Shown in pieces: positions 18,135 to 29,860 of a stretch of 63,902 nucleotides of DNA. The notes beneath the pieces are model-generated. The model was not told the DNA's origin, ran no database searches, and worked only from the letters and a program-made list of their open reading frames with translations. The position numbers were made by a program, and so were the translations under genes. This DNA comes from Propionibacteriales bacterium (GTDB lineage Bacteria; Actinomycetota; Actinomycetes; Propionibacteriales; Nocardioidaceae), in contig WHTJ01000013.1 of NCBI GenBank assembly GCA_009377795.1, positions 1-63,902 on the forward strand. The letters are read 5' to 3'. How positions within the stretch are numbered: position 1 is the stretch's first letter; each line of letters opens with the position of its first letter.

Positions 18135-19571
18135 ATGACACGGTCGCCGGCGTCTCGGGTCGCCGAAACCACGGAGCAGATGCGCTCGGCGCGGGTGCGG
18201 TTCCGGCGGTCCCTCACGCTGCTGGTGATGACCCTGGTGATGCCCGGATCCGCCCAGCTGCTCACCGGAAACCGCACGGTCGGCCGGATCGTGCTGCGGA
18301 TCTGGCTGGGCCTCCTGGCGACTGTCGGCCTGCTGGTCCTGGCCGGGCTGGCCTGGCCGGGCGTGATCTCCGAGCTGCTGTTCAGCCCGTTCGCGCTGGG
18401 CGTGCTGCGGGTCACGCTGGTCGCCTGCGCGATCGGCTGGCTGGTGCTGCTCATCGACGTGTGGCGGATCGGGGACCCGCTGCGGCTGCGCCAGCGGCAG
18501 CGGCTCGCGATCTCGTCACTGCACGGCGTGCTATGTCTCCTTCTCCCCGGAATGTTGTTGTTCGCCGCCCACCTGGTATCGGTCCAGCGCTCGCTGGTCG
18601 TCGACATGTTCGGCAGCGGCCTGGTCTCGGACACCGAGGCCGGCCGCTACAACGTCCTGCTGCTCGGCGGTGACGCCGGAGCGGGACGCGAGGGCATGCG
18701 CCCGGACAGCATCACGGTCGCCAGCGTGGACGAGGAGACCGGCCGGACGGTCCTGTTCGGCCTGCCCCGCAACCTGGAGGACGTCCCGTTCCCGGAGGAC
18801 ACGCCGATGCATGACGCGTTCCCCGACGGGTTCGACTGCGACGAGTGCTACATCAACTCCCTCTACACGTGGGCCACCGACCACGAGAGGCGGTTCCCGG
18901 ACGACGTGGGCGACGTGGGTGCGTGGGCGACGAAACGGGCCGTCGAGGAGATCACCGGGCTGAAGATCAACTACTACGCGATGGTGGACCTGCGCGGTTT
19001 CCAGAAGCTGGTCGACGCGGTCGGCGGCGTCACCCTGGCCGTGCCCGAACGGATCCCCATCGGCGGCGTGGGCGCCCCGATCACCGGGTGGATCGAGCCC
19101 GGCCGCCGGCACCTCGACGGGTTCGAGACCCTGTGGTTCGCGCGCAGCCGGGCGACGTCGGACGACTACGCGCGGATGGCGCGGCAGAAGTGCGTGATGA
19201 ACGCGATGCTGACCCAGCTCAGCCCGATGAAGGTGCTCACGAACTTCCAGGAGATCGCCGACGCCGGCAGGCAGGTGGTCACGACCGACGTACCCGCGCA
19301 GGAGCTGAACGAGCTCCTCGACCTTGCCCGGACGGCACGGCGGCTTCCGGTCAGGTCGGTGTCCTTCGTGCCGCCCAAGATCGAGACGTACGATCCGGAC
19401 TACGACGAGATCCGGGACATGGTTGACACGGCCGTCGAGCGGGCGGAGAAGGCGGACGACGCGGACGGCGAGTCCGGGTCCGGCCCGCGGACGAAGCACA
19501 AGCGCCCGGGGCAGACCGCGCCGCAGGGCCGGATCAACGAAAGCAACGACATCGCGAGCGCCTGCGGCTGA
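18135..19571 (+). CDS. LCP family protein with multi-helix N-terminal membrane domain
   Basis: 478 aa. Several hydrophobic helices (about 25-150) precede an extracellular LCP domain: YNVLLLGGDAGAGREGMRPD, SITVASVDEETGRTVLFGLP, AVEEITGLKINYYAMVDLRG, VDAVGGVTL, LWFARSRATSDDYARMARQ. The arginines expected to bind the lipid pyrophosphate are present. The ATG at 18135 has AAGGG 6 nt upstream; the ATG at 18129 abuts it and is less likely. Placed directly ahead of the galactan genes, it is a candidate for attaching galactan to peptidoglycan (inference). Confidence 0.9.
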   Translation: MTRSPASRVAETTEQMRSARVRFRRSLTLLVMTLVMPGSAQLLTGNRTVGRIVLRIWLGLLATVGLLVLAGLAWPGVISELLFSPFALGVLRVTLVACAIGWLVLLIDVWRIGDPLRLRQRQRLAISSLHGVLCLLLPGMLLFAAHLVSVQRSLVVDMFGSGLVSDTEAGRYNVLLLGGDAGAGREGMRPDSITVASVDEETGRTVLFGLPRNLEDVPFPEDTPMHDAFPDGFDCDECYINSLYTWATDHERRFPDDVGDVGAWATKRAVEEITGLKINYYAMVDLRGFQKLVDAVGGVTLAVPERIPIGGVGAPITGWIEPGRRHLDGFETLWFARSRATSDDYARMARQKCVMNAMLTQLSPMKVLTNFQEIADAGRQVVTTDVPAQELNELLDLARTARRLPVRSVSFVPPKIETYDPDYDEIRDMVDTAVERAEKADDADGESGSGPRTKHKRPGQTAPQGRINESNDIASACG

Positions 19572-19656
19572 CCGCCGTACGCCGTGCCCAGGCGACACCT
19601 GCGGCGGCCATCGCATAGTGTTCGTGGTCGGAATCGTTCTCGGCGGGAGGCGCGAC

Positions 19657-20601
19657 GTGGCTGGCGAGCATCGGGTCGTGGCCGTCGTGGTCACCTGGAA
19701 CCGCCGCGATCTGCTCGAAGAGTCTCTCGAAGCGCTGGAGAAGCAGCACCGGCCGCCCGACCGGGTCGTGGTGGTGGACAACTGCTCGACCGACGGCACG
19801 GCCGACATGGTGCGTGAGCGGCACCCGCACGTCGACCTGGTCACGCTCGCGACCAACACCGGAGGAGCCGGCGGGTTCGCCGTCGGCATCCGGCACGCGC
19901 TCGCGGCGGACGCCGACCTGCTGTGGCTGATGGACGACGACACGGTCCCGGAGCCGAGTGCGCTGGAGGCCGCGATCGAGGCGTACGACGGGTATCCCGG
20001 TGACACCCGGCCCAGCCTGGTGGCCTCCCGGGTGGTGTGGACCGACGGGCGGCCGCATCCGATGAACACGCCGCGACGCAAGCCCGGTGCCCGCCGGGGC
20101 GAGCTGGACGCGGCGGCCGCCGTGGGAAGCATCCCGGTCCGGTCGGCGTCGTTCGTCTCGGTGCTGGTCGATGCCGCCCGGGTCCGCGAGCGCGGCCTGC
20201 CGATGGCGGCGTACTTCCTGTGGAACGACGACTTCGAGTACACCACGCGGCTGATCCGCGGCGGCCGCGGAATCATCTGCCCGGCCAGCGTCGCCGTACA
20301 CAAGACGAAGGTGTTCGGGGCAACCGAGGCCGACCCGGGGGAGCGGTTCTACTTCGAGGTCCGCAACAAGGTGTGGACCCTCGCCCGCAGCCGCGGTCTC
20401 TCCGTTCCGGAGAAGGTGATGTACGGCGGGTCGGCGGTGCGGCGCTGGGCTCGCACCTTCGCCGGGTCGGACGACCGCCGTACGCTCCTTCGCGGACTGC
20501 GGCGAGGTCTCGCGGACGGCGTGCGCACGGCCCCCACCCCGACCGAGGACATCCTCGCGGGTCTTCGGACTCCTCCGCGCGAACCCGGGACGACCCGGTG
20601 A
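19657..20601 (+). CDS. Family 2 glycosyltransferase, GlfT1-like
   Basis: 314 aa GT-A enzyme. VVAVVVTWNRRDLLEESL opens the fold; VVVDNCSTDGTADMV, NTGGAGGFAVGIRHALA and LLWLMDDDTVPEP follow, the DDD binding metal-UDP. NTGGAGGFA and RFYFEVRNKVW resemble mycobacterial GlfT1 (Rv3782), which adds the first galactofuranose residues to the lipid-linked linker. The GTG at 19657 has GGGAGG at 6 nt. It overlaps the next gene by 4 nt and lies in the glf-glfT2-wzm-wzt run, so a galactan-initiating role is likely; this is an inference. Confidence 0.78.
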   Translation: MAGEHRVVAVVVTWNRRDLLEESLEALEKQHRPPDRVVVVDNCSTDGTADMVRERHPHVDLVTLATNTGGAGGFAVGIRHALAADADLLWLMDDDTVPEPSALEAAIEAYDGYPGDTRPSLVASRVVWTDGRPHPMNTPRRKPGARRGELDAAAAVGSIPVRSASFVSVLVDAARVRERGLPMAAYFLWNDDFEYTTRLIRGGRGIICPASVAVHKTKVFGATEADPGERFYFEVRNKVWTLARSRGLSVPEKVMYGGSAVRRWARTFAGSDDRRTLLRGLRRGLADGVRTAPTPTEDILAGLRTPPREPGTTR

Positions 20602-21443
20602 GCGATGCGCGGTTCTCGCTCCTGATGTCGGTATGGGCCGGCGATCGGGCCGACTACGTCACCGCCGCCGTGCGGAGCACCGTACACGAGCAGTCCCTCC
20701 GGCCGGACGAGGTCGTGATCGTGCGGGACGGCCCGGTCGGCGCCGACGTGGAGACGGTGCTCAAGGAGCTGGCCGCCGACAGCCCGGCGCACGTGACCGT
20801 GGTCGAGCTTCCGGAGAATCTCGGGTTGGGCCCGGCGCTGGACACCGGTCTGCAGAAATGCACGCACGCCATCGTGGCCCGGATGGACGCCGACGACATC
20901 AGCCTGCCGCATCGGTTCGAGCGGCAGCTGCCGGTGATCGAGTCCGGCGCCGACATCGTGGGTTCGGGGTTGCTGGAGTTCGGCGACGGCCCGGACGACA
21001 TCGTTGGCCGGCGCATTCCGCCGACGGACCCCGAGCAGATCCGCTCGCGATCGCGGTTCGCGGACCCGTTCAACCACCCGACGGTGGTCTACCGGCGCGA
21101 CGCCGTTCAGGCGGCGGGCGGTTACCAGGACCTGCCCCTGATGGAGGACTACCTGCTGTTCGCCAAGATGATCGCGGGCGGTGCGAACGTGGCGAACCTC
21201 GCCGAGCCGCTGGTCTGCTACCGGGTCGGTGCGGGAGCCTATGCGCGCCGCGGAGGCGTTAGTCTGTTCCGGTCCGAGGTGCGGCTGCAGCGTCGCTTCC
21301 GTGAGTTGGGATTCACCACGCGGGGGCAGTACCTTCGCAACGTCGTGATCCGCGGGGGCTACCGTTTGATTCCGGAGGTCGTACGCCGTGCCGCCTATCA
21401 GAGGTTGATCGCGTCGTACGGTGAACGGCGGAGTCGGGACTGA
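20598..21443 (+). CDS. Family 2 glycosyltransferase
   Basis: 281 aa. RFSLLMSVWAGDRADYVTAA, DEVVIVRDGPVG, NLGLGPALDTGL and IVARMDADDISLPHRFERQ (DxD motif) are typical of GT2 enzymes making capsule or wall sugars; HPTVVYRRDAVQAAGGY and EDYLLFAKM follow. Donor sugar is unknown. Start GTG overlaps the upstream stop (GTGA). It may add a linker sugar (for example a rhamnosyl-like step) or a side chain to the galactan; the sequence does not decide. Confidence 0.85.
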   Translation: MSDARFSLLMSVWAGDRADYVTAAVRSTVHEQSLRPDEVVIVRDGPVGADVETVLKELAADSPAHVTVVELPENLGLGPALDTGLQKCTHAIVARMDADDISLPHRFERQLPVIESGADIVGSGLLEFGDGPDDIVGRRIPPTDPEQIRSRSRFADPFNHPTVVYRRDAVQAAGGYQDLPLMEDYLLFAKMIAGGANVANLAEPLVCYRVGAGAYARRGGVSLFRSEVRLQRRFRELGFTTRGQYLRNVVIRGGYRLIPEVVRRAAYQRLIASYGERRSRD

Positions 21444-21456
21444 TCGGCTCCCTTAG

Positions 21457-24522
<3,066 letters not shown>

Positions 24523-24536
<14 letters not shown>

Positions 24537-25431
24537 CTCGGTGCCCGCGCCGTCCTTACGGGATCCGGGATACGGCGGCGGGCTGGTCGACGTCTTCCGT
24601 CACCGGCACCTGCTGAAATTGCTGGTACGCAAGGAAATTCGGGTTCGTTACCAAGGCTCCGTACTAGGCATGGGCTGGAGCTACATCAAGCCCCTCGCAC
24701 GGTTCAGTGTCTACTTCGTCATCATCGGAATCATCCTGGGGATGAACCGGGCGATCCCGAACTTCGCCGTGCACATCGTCGCGGGCATGGCGCTCGTCCA
24801 CTTCTTCACCGAGGCGTTCTCCTCGACGACGAACTCGGTGTGGCGGAACCGCTCGCTGGTCCGCAAGATCTTCCTGCCCCGGGAGATGTTCCCGGTGTCG
24901 GCGCTGCTGGTGTCGGCGGTCAACCTCGTGCCCGGCCTGGTCATCCTGGCCATCGTCGCCGGAGTCACCGGGTGGCATCCGACCTGGGACGTCGTACCGT
25001 CATTCCTCCTCGGGTTCGCGATCATGGCCACGTGGGGCATGGCCCTCGGCCTGCTGCTGAGCGGCTTCAACGTCTACTTCCGGGACTTCTCCAAGGTGGT
25101 CGAGGTCATCATCGTGCTGATCCCGTGGTCGACGCCGATGATCTACTCGCTCGACCTGGTCCGGAACGCGTTCGCGGGGCGGCCGGACTGGATGATCGAG
25201 CTGTATCTCGCCAACCCGTTGGTCGAGGCGGTGATGCTCTCCCAGCAGGCGTTCTGGAGCCCGACCGTCGATCAGCGCGACGATCTGACCGCCTCCGAGC
25301 AGGCGTCCCTGGAGATGGCGCCGCACCTGTACGAGCGCGGGCTGATCATCGTGGCCATCGGCCTCCTGTTGTTGTGGTTCGCGCAGAAGGTGTTCACCCG
25401 GCTCGAGGCAAGTTTCGCGGAGCAGCTGTAG
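24523..25431 (+). CDS. wzm: Polysaccharide ABC transporter permease
   Basis: 302 aa, ABC-2 type membrane protein. A cytoplasmic amphipathic N-terminus (LLKLLVRKEIRVRYQGSVLG) leads to about six membrane helices. It resembles Wzm/TagG and mycobacterial Rv3783, which with Rv3781 flips lipid-linked galactan. It overlaps glfT2 by 14 nt and is followed directly by the ATPase gene, so synthesis and export are co-expressed. Confidence 0.92.
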
Positions 25432-26190
25432 ATGACGTCGTCAATCGTGATGGATTCGGTGAGCAAGCAGTTCACGCTGCGGCACGCCAAGACGCTCAAG
25501 CGCATGGTGATGCGGGCCGCCAAGGGCAAGCCGCTGAAGGACAGCTTCTACGCCGTACGCGACGTCTCCTTCGAGGTCGAGCAGGGCGAGTCGATCGGCC
25601 TGATGGGGCACAACGGCTCGGGCAAGACCACGCTGCTCAAGCTGGCCTCCGGCGTCATGCGGCCGGACGAGGGAGAGGTGCGTGTCCGCGGGCGGATCGC
25701 CGGGCTGGTCGAGCTCGGCGCCGGCTTCCACAACGACCTCACCGGCCGGGAGAACGTCTTCCTGAACGCGGCGATCCTCGGCATGAGCGAGAAGGAGACG
25801 CGGACGAAGTTCGACCAGATCGTCGACTTCGCCGGAGTCGAGAGGTTCATCGACACCGAGATCCTGCACTACTCGTCCGGCATGCGCATGCGACTCGGCT
25901 TCGCGATCGCGGTCGAGGCTCCCGGTGAGGTGTTCCTGATCGACGAGGGCCTCGCGGTCGGAGATGCGCCGTTCAAGAAGAAGTGCATCACCAAGATCAA
26001 GGAGCTCAACCAGGTCGAGGGCCGCACGATCTTCCTGGTCAGCCACAGCGTCAAGCAGGTCCAGCGGATCTGCGACCGTGCCCTCGTGCTGGAGCAGGGA
26101 TCCCTCGCCTTCGACGGCACCCCCAAGGAGGCGGTGAAGTTCATGCGAGGCGACGAGGACCTCGAGGACGAGGACCCGCTGGACTTCTAG
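25432..26190 (+). CDS. wzt: Polysaccharide ABC transporter ATP-binding protein
   Basis: 252 aa. Walker A GHNGSGKTTLLKLASGV, the signature YSSGMRMRLGFA, Walker B VFLIDEGLAVGD and H-loop LVSHS. KQFTLRHAKTLKRMVMR at the start and LGAGFHNDLTGRENVFLNA are typical of the Wzt/TagH group. It lacks the C-terminal carbohydrate-binding domain of O-antigen Wzt, as in Rv3781. It starts one base after the permease stop. Last gene of the cluster. Confidence 0.93.
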   Translation: MTSSIVMDSVSKQFTLRHAKTLKRMVMRAAKGKPLKDSFYAVRDVSFEVEQGESIGLMGHNGSGKTTLLKLASGVMRPDEGEVRVRGRIAGLVELGAGFHNDLTGRENVFLNAAILGMSEKETRTKFDQIVDFAGVERFIDTEILHYSSGMRMRLGFAIAVEAPGEVFLIDEGLAVGDAPFKKKCITKIKELNQVEGRTIFLVSHSVKQVQRICDRALVLEQGSLAFDGTPKEAVKFMRGDEDLEDEDPLDF

Positions 26191-26221
26191 CGGCGCTTCA
26201 CGCAACGCTCGATCAGGCGGC

Positions 26222-27193
26222 CTAGTGTTGCCAGGCCCGCCAGGCGGAGTCGACGATCGCGGCGAGGTCGTTGGTGGCCTTCCAGCCCAGTGTCGACTCG
26301 ATGCGGGACACGTCGGCGACGAGGGTCGCGGGGTCGCCGGGGCGGCGTTCCGCCACCGTCGGCGTGACCTCCAGCGAGGTGGAACCCGCGATCTGGTCGA
26401 GCACCTTGGTGACCGATGCGCCGTGACCGGTGCCGACGTTGAACACGTCGTACGGCTGGTCGTCGCGGTCGAGGTAGTCCAGCGCGGCGAGATGGGCGTC
26501 CGCGAGATCGAGGACGTGCACGTAATCGCGGATGCAGGTGCCGTCCGGTGTGGGGTAGTCGTTCCCGAACACCGAGGGCTGGCGGCCACTCGTCAGCGCC
26601 TGCAGGGCGATCGGGATCAGGTTGAATACACCGGGGTCGCCGAGGTCCGGCCATCCGGCTCCGGCGACGTTGAAGTAGCGCAGGTTGACCGATCGCAGCC
26701 CGTACGCCGTCCCGGCGGCCCGGATCATCCACTCGCACGCCAGCTTGCTCTCGCCGTACGGGTTGATCGGGCTGGGCGTGACGTCCTCGTCGAGCAATGT
26801 GCCCTCGGGGACGTCCGGCATGCCGTACGTCGCGGCCGACGACGAGAACATCATCTTGGACACGCCGGCCTGCTCCATGGCCTGCAGGAGGTTCGCGGTG
26901 CCGCCGACGTTCTGGTGGTAGTACCAGGCCGGACGCTTGACCGACTCGCCGACCTGCTTCTTGGCCGCGATGTGGATCACCGACTGCACCCCGTGCTCGC
27001 CCATGGCCGCGGCCAGCTTCTCCACCGAGTCGTCGCGGGCCAGGTCGATCACGGCCAGGGACGCCTCGCCGATCCGGTCGCGCTCGCCGGTGCTGAGATC
27101 GTCGACCACCACCACCTGGTCACCGCGCTCCTGCAGGAGGCGGACCACGTGCGAACCGATATAGCCGGCGCCGCCGGTCACCAGAACAGACAT
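26222..27193 (-). CDS. galE: UDP-glucose 4-epimerase
   Basis: 323 aa short-chain dehydrogenase. VLVTGGAGYIGSHVVRLL binds NAD; SSSAATYGMPD and the active-site YGESK follow, with NLRYFNVAGA and CIRDYVHVLDLA as GalE motifs. It makes UDP-galactose, the substrate of Glf. The ATG at 27193 is chosen: it lies 7 nt from TAAGGT and matches the family start; an in-frame GTG at 27202 would add 3 residues. It converges on wzt (31 bp apart), so it is separately transcribed. Confidence 0.94.
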   Translation of the reverse strand: MSVLVTGGAGYIGSHVVRLLQERGDQVVVVDDLSTGERDRIGEASLAVIDLARDDSVEKLAAAMGEHGVQSVIHIAAKKQVGESVKRPAWYYHQNVGGTANLLQAMEQAGVSKMMFSSSAATYGMPDVPEGTLLDEDVTPSPINPYGESKLACEWMIRAAGTAYGLRSVNLRYFNVAGAGWPDLGDPGVFNLIPIALQALTSGRQPSVFGNDYPTPDGTCIRDYVHVLDLADAHLAALDYLDRDDQPYDVFNVGTGHGASVTKVLDQIAGSTSLEVTPTVAERRPGDPATLVADVSRIESTLGWKATNDLAAIVDSAWRAWQH

Positions 27194-27200
27194 GGGCGCC

Positions 27201-27206
27201 ACCTTA
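27201..27206 (-). promoter_or_regulatory. -10 hexamer of galE
   Basis: TAAGGT on the minus strand, 7 nt before the galE ATG. Its first three bases are the TAA stop of the upstream gene. Confidence 0.4.
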
Positions 27207-27965
27207 GCCGGGCTGCCAAAGCCTGGTGCCGACCCGCTCCTGCCGGGCGAGTTCGTCGATCATGGCCTCGTAGCCGTTGCGTACCAACACGACCGAGCCG
27301 TCGCTCACCATCGGCGCGAGCACGCCGATGACGAACCCGACGAGGGACGCGGGATTGAGGTGCGTGAGGAGGCGGCCGGCCTGCTGGATCCCGAGGCGGC
27401 CGGCCTGATGCCGGGCCTCACCCAGGAGCTCGCCTTGCGGGTGCGCGAACTCGCCGTCGTGCACGAGTGGGGTCTCGGAGTCCGGTGGCCGCGACGGGAC
27501 GAACACGTCGTCCTGGGACAGGACCTCGGGTCCGTAGTCGAGCACGCCGTCGGGCAGTTGCCCGACGAAGCCGCGCACCATCGGGTCCAGCGAGAGCGCC
27601 ACCACGCGTGCCGCGGTGGCGGCCGCGGCAGTGTCGAGGGTCTCCGGCCCGCACACGATCACGTCCGCCTTGGTGATCCGCGCGGTGTCCGGATAGCCGC
27701 TGACCACCGAGCCGCAGGCGGCGCCGGCGCACATCCACACCGCGGACAGCCAGTGCGTCGGCAGCCAGAGCGCGACGTGGGTGTCCGGTCCGGCGTCCAG
27801 CTCGTTCTGCAGCAGGTTCGCGGTCTTGGCCACCCAGTTCTCGAATGACTTGACCGAGAGCTCGGTGCGCTCGCCGGTCGCTCCGTCGTAGAACGTGACG
27901 AACGGGCGTGCGGGGTCCTTGTCGAGCATGCTGGACATCAGGTCGGGCACCGTGGTGGTGGTCAT
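27204..27965 (-). CDS. TIGR03089 family protein (AMP-binding-related)
   Basis: 253 aa. It resembles the N-terminal part of acyl-AMP ligases (PFVTFYDGATGERTELSV, NLLQNELDAGPDTHVALWL) but is far too short and lacks the ATP-binding loop and catalytic lysine of active ligases. TIGR03089 proteins of this length are conserved in actinobacteria near LCP and mannose genes (Rv3268 in mycobacteria). Function unknown. TAAGCT 6 nt before the ATG suggests a leaderless message. Confidence 0.75.
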   Translation of the reverse strand: MTTTTVPDLMSSMLDKDPARPFVTFYDGATGERTELSVKSFENWVAKTANLLQNELDAGPDTHVALWLPTHWLSAVWMCAGAACGSVVSGYPDTARITKADVIVCGPETLDTAAAATAARVVALSLDPMVRGFVGQLPDGVLDYGPEVLSQDDVFVPSRPPDSETPLVHDGEFAHPQGELLGEARHQAGRLGIQQAGRLLTHLNPASLVGFVIGVLAPMVSDGSVVLVRNGYEAMIDELARQERVGTRLWQPG

Positions 27966-27971
27966 GCGCCG

Positions 27972-27977
27972 AGCTTA
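27972..27977 (-). promoter_or_regulatory. -10 hexamer of the TIGR03089 gene
   Basis: TAAGCT on the minus strand, 6 nt before the ATG at 27965; divergent from TAGTGT at 28013. Confidence 0.45.
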
Positions 27978-28012
27978 GAGGCGGGTGCCCGAGATGCACG
28001 CATGCGTCGCCG

Positions 28013-28018
28013 TAGTGT
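28013..28018 (+). promoter_or_regulatory. -10 hexamer of the nucleotidyltransferase gene
   Basis: TAGTGT ends 7 nt before the GTG at 28026. Confidence 0.4.
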
Positions 28019-28025
28019 TCTGCCC

Positions 28026-29063
28026 GTGGAGGCGATTCTCGTGGCCGGCGGCCTGGGGACGAGGTTGCGGCCGCTCACCGAGACCCGCCCCAAGCATCTG
28101 TTGCCGGTCGCCGGGGTACCGTTCCTCACCCACCAGATCGTCAAGCTGGCGCGGTCGGGAGTACGGCGGATCGTGCTCGCGACGTCCTACCGCGCCGAGG
28201 AGTTCGAACCGGTCTTCGGCGGCGGCGAGGAGTTCGGCGTACGACTGGACTACGTCACCGAGAACGAGCCCCTGGGCACGGCGGGAGCCCTGCGCAACGC
28301 GGCCCGGGTCCTCGAGAGCGGGCCCGAGGACCCGGTGGTCGCACTCAACGGCGACATCCTGTCCGGGCACGACATCGCGAACCAGGTGGAGCACCACGAG
28401 GCCGCCGCGGCCGACGTCACGCTGCATCTCGTGGAAGTGCCCGATCCCCGGCCGTTCGGGTGCGTGCCGACCGACGACGCAGGCCGGGTGCTCGCGTTCA
28501 TGGAGAAGTCGCCCGAGCCGGTCAGCCGGCAGGTCAACGCCGGGTGCTACGTGTTCCGTCGCCGCGTGCTCGACGAGATACCGGCCGGGCGGCCGGTGTC
28601 GGTGGAGCGGGAGACCTTCCCGGACCTGCTGGCGGGTGGATGTCTCCTGCTGGGTCATGCCGAGTCGGCGTACTGGCTGGACGTGGGTACGCCGGAGGCG
28701 CTGATCAGGGCCTCGTCCGACGTGGTCCGTGGCGTCGCCCGTTCACCGGCGTACCCGCTGCCTCCGGGTGAGCGGTTCCTCGCGGCCGACGCGGAGGTCG
28801 ACCCGGGCGCCTCGGTGAGCGGCGGCAGCGCGATCGGGCAGCGGGCACGGATCGGGCCCGGGGCGGTCGTCGACGGCGGCGTGATCTTCGACGACGCGGT
28901 GGTCGAGTCCGGAGCGGTCGTCCGGCACAGTGCCGTCGCGGCGCACGCGACCGTGGGCGCGCGGAGCCGGCTGTACGGTGCGGTCGTCGGCGAGCGCGCG
29001 CAGGTGGGGTCGGACCGCGAGCTGTCCGACGGCGTGCGGATCCCGCCCGGTACGCGGGTCTAG
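28026..29063 (+). CDS. Mannose-1-phosphate guanylyltransferase-like sugar nucleotidyltransferase
   Basis: 345 aa. AILVAGGLGTRLRPLTETRPKH is the nucleotidyltransferase signature; VALNGDILSGHD carries the metal Asp and QVNAGCYVFRR is also conserved. A hexapeptide left-handed beta-helix occupies about 245-340. This domain order matches the GDP-mannose pyrophosphorylase ManB/Rv3264c of mycobacteria, which has the same neighbours. It would form GDP-mannose from mannose-1-phosphate made by the phosphomannomutase (39454) and ManA (42076). The base specificity is inferred. Confidence 0.82.
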   Translation: MEAILVAGGLGTRLRPLTETRPKHLLPVAGVPFLTHQIVKLARSGVRRIVLATSYRAEEFEPVFGGGEEFGVRLDYVTENEPLGTAGALRNAARVLESGPEDPVVALNGDILSGHDIANQVEHHEAAAADVTLHLVEVPDPRPFGCVPTDDAGRVLAFMEKSPEPVSRQVNAGCYVFRRRVLDEIPAGRPVSVERETFPDLLAGGCLLLGHAESAYWLDVGTPEALIRASSDVVRGVARSPAYPLPPGERFLAADAEVDPGASVSGGSAIGQRARIGPGAVVDGGVIFDDAVVESGAVVRHSAVAAHATVGARSRLYGAVVGERAQVGSDRELSDGVRIPPGTRV

Positions 29064-29821
29064 AGGAACCCGGCGCCGGGTTCGCGGGCCTCGGACTGCG
29101 GGTAGTCCTCCATGAACTGCTCGACGACCGCGCCGGACGGTCGCTCGCAGTACCGGCTGACCGCGGTCTCCTCGCCCTGCTGGTTGTTCTCGGGGTCGAC
29201 CCACCAGTGGGTCAACGCGAGATGCTTGCCGTTCGGGAGGTCGCCGCGGTCTTCGCTGGTCCAGGGCACGGCGATGAACGCGTTCGCCGGGTCGCGTTCA
29301 TTGCCGTCGTACTTCTTGGCGATCGCCTGGATCTGGACCATCGCCTCGCTGTCGTCGGCGATGGTCTCGTCGTACCAGAGGATGCTGTAACCGTGCTCGA
29401 GGTTGTGCACGAGCCGCTCGACATCGGGACGGTCATCGGCGGTGTAGAACGTGCGCGCGAACCGTTCCCACTGGTCCCAATGCGGGCCGGACGCGGGTGG
29501 GGTGTCCGGATACTCGATCGGCTGGCCGTCCGGTATGTGCTGCCCGCCGCCGGAGGCCGGCTTCTGCTCCACCGGGTCGCAGCCCGCCTGTGCCTCGGTG
29601 GCGCCGATCTCGGAGATCGGGTCCTCGGCCCGTTGCTCGGCCTGCCGCTCGGCCTGGCGGTCCTGCCACAGAGACCATCCGGTGGCCCCGATGATGCCGA
29701 GCGCGATCACGGCGATCACGGAGCTGAAGAGCAGCATGCGCTTGCGCTCCGCGGACTTCCGTTCCCGTTCGAGCCGCTCGATCCGGGCCCGGCGTTCCTG
29801 TGCCTTGCTGGACTTGCCCAC
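29060..29821 (-). CDS. DUF3105 membrane-anchored protein
   Basis: 253 aa. A charged coiled-coil-like N-terminus (QERRARIERLERERKSAERK) precedes one transmembrane helix (about 29-50), then an extracytoplasmic DUF3105 domain with YPDTPPASGPHWDQW and LVHNLEHGYSILWYDE (His-rich conserved patch, a possible metal site). Function unknown. GTG start at 29821. Likely co-transcribed with fbiA-fbiB, 39 bp upstream; its stop overlaps the convergent gene's stop by 4 nt (CTAG). Confidence 0.82.
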   Translation of the reverse strand: MGKSSKAQERRARIERLERERKSAERKRMLLFSSVIAVIALGIIGATGWSLWQDRQAERQAEQRAEDPISEIGATEAQAGCDPVEQKPASGGGQHIPDGQPIEYPDTPPASGPHWDQWERFARTFYTADDRPDVERLVHNLEHGYSILWYDETIADDSEAMVQIQAIAKKYDGNERDPANAFIAVPWTSEDRGDLPNGKHLALTHWWVDPENNQQGEETAVSRYCERPSGAVVEQFMEDYPQSEAREPGAGFL

Positions 29822-29860
29822 CTGAGTTTGCTTTCTGATCGTCGCTGTGGCCTGGTCAGT

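Noticed and set aside
27204-27965. Active acyl-AMP ligase
   Set aside because: The protein is only 253 aa and lacks the ATP-binding loop and catalytic lysine; it is better kept as TIGR03089.
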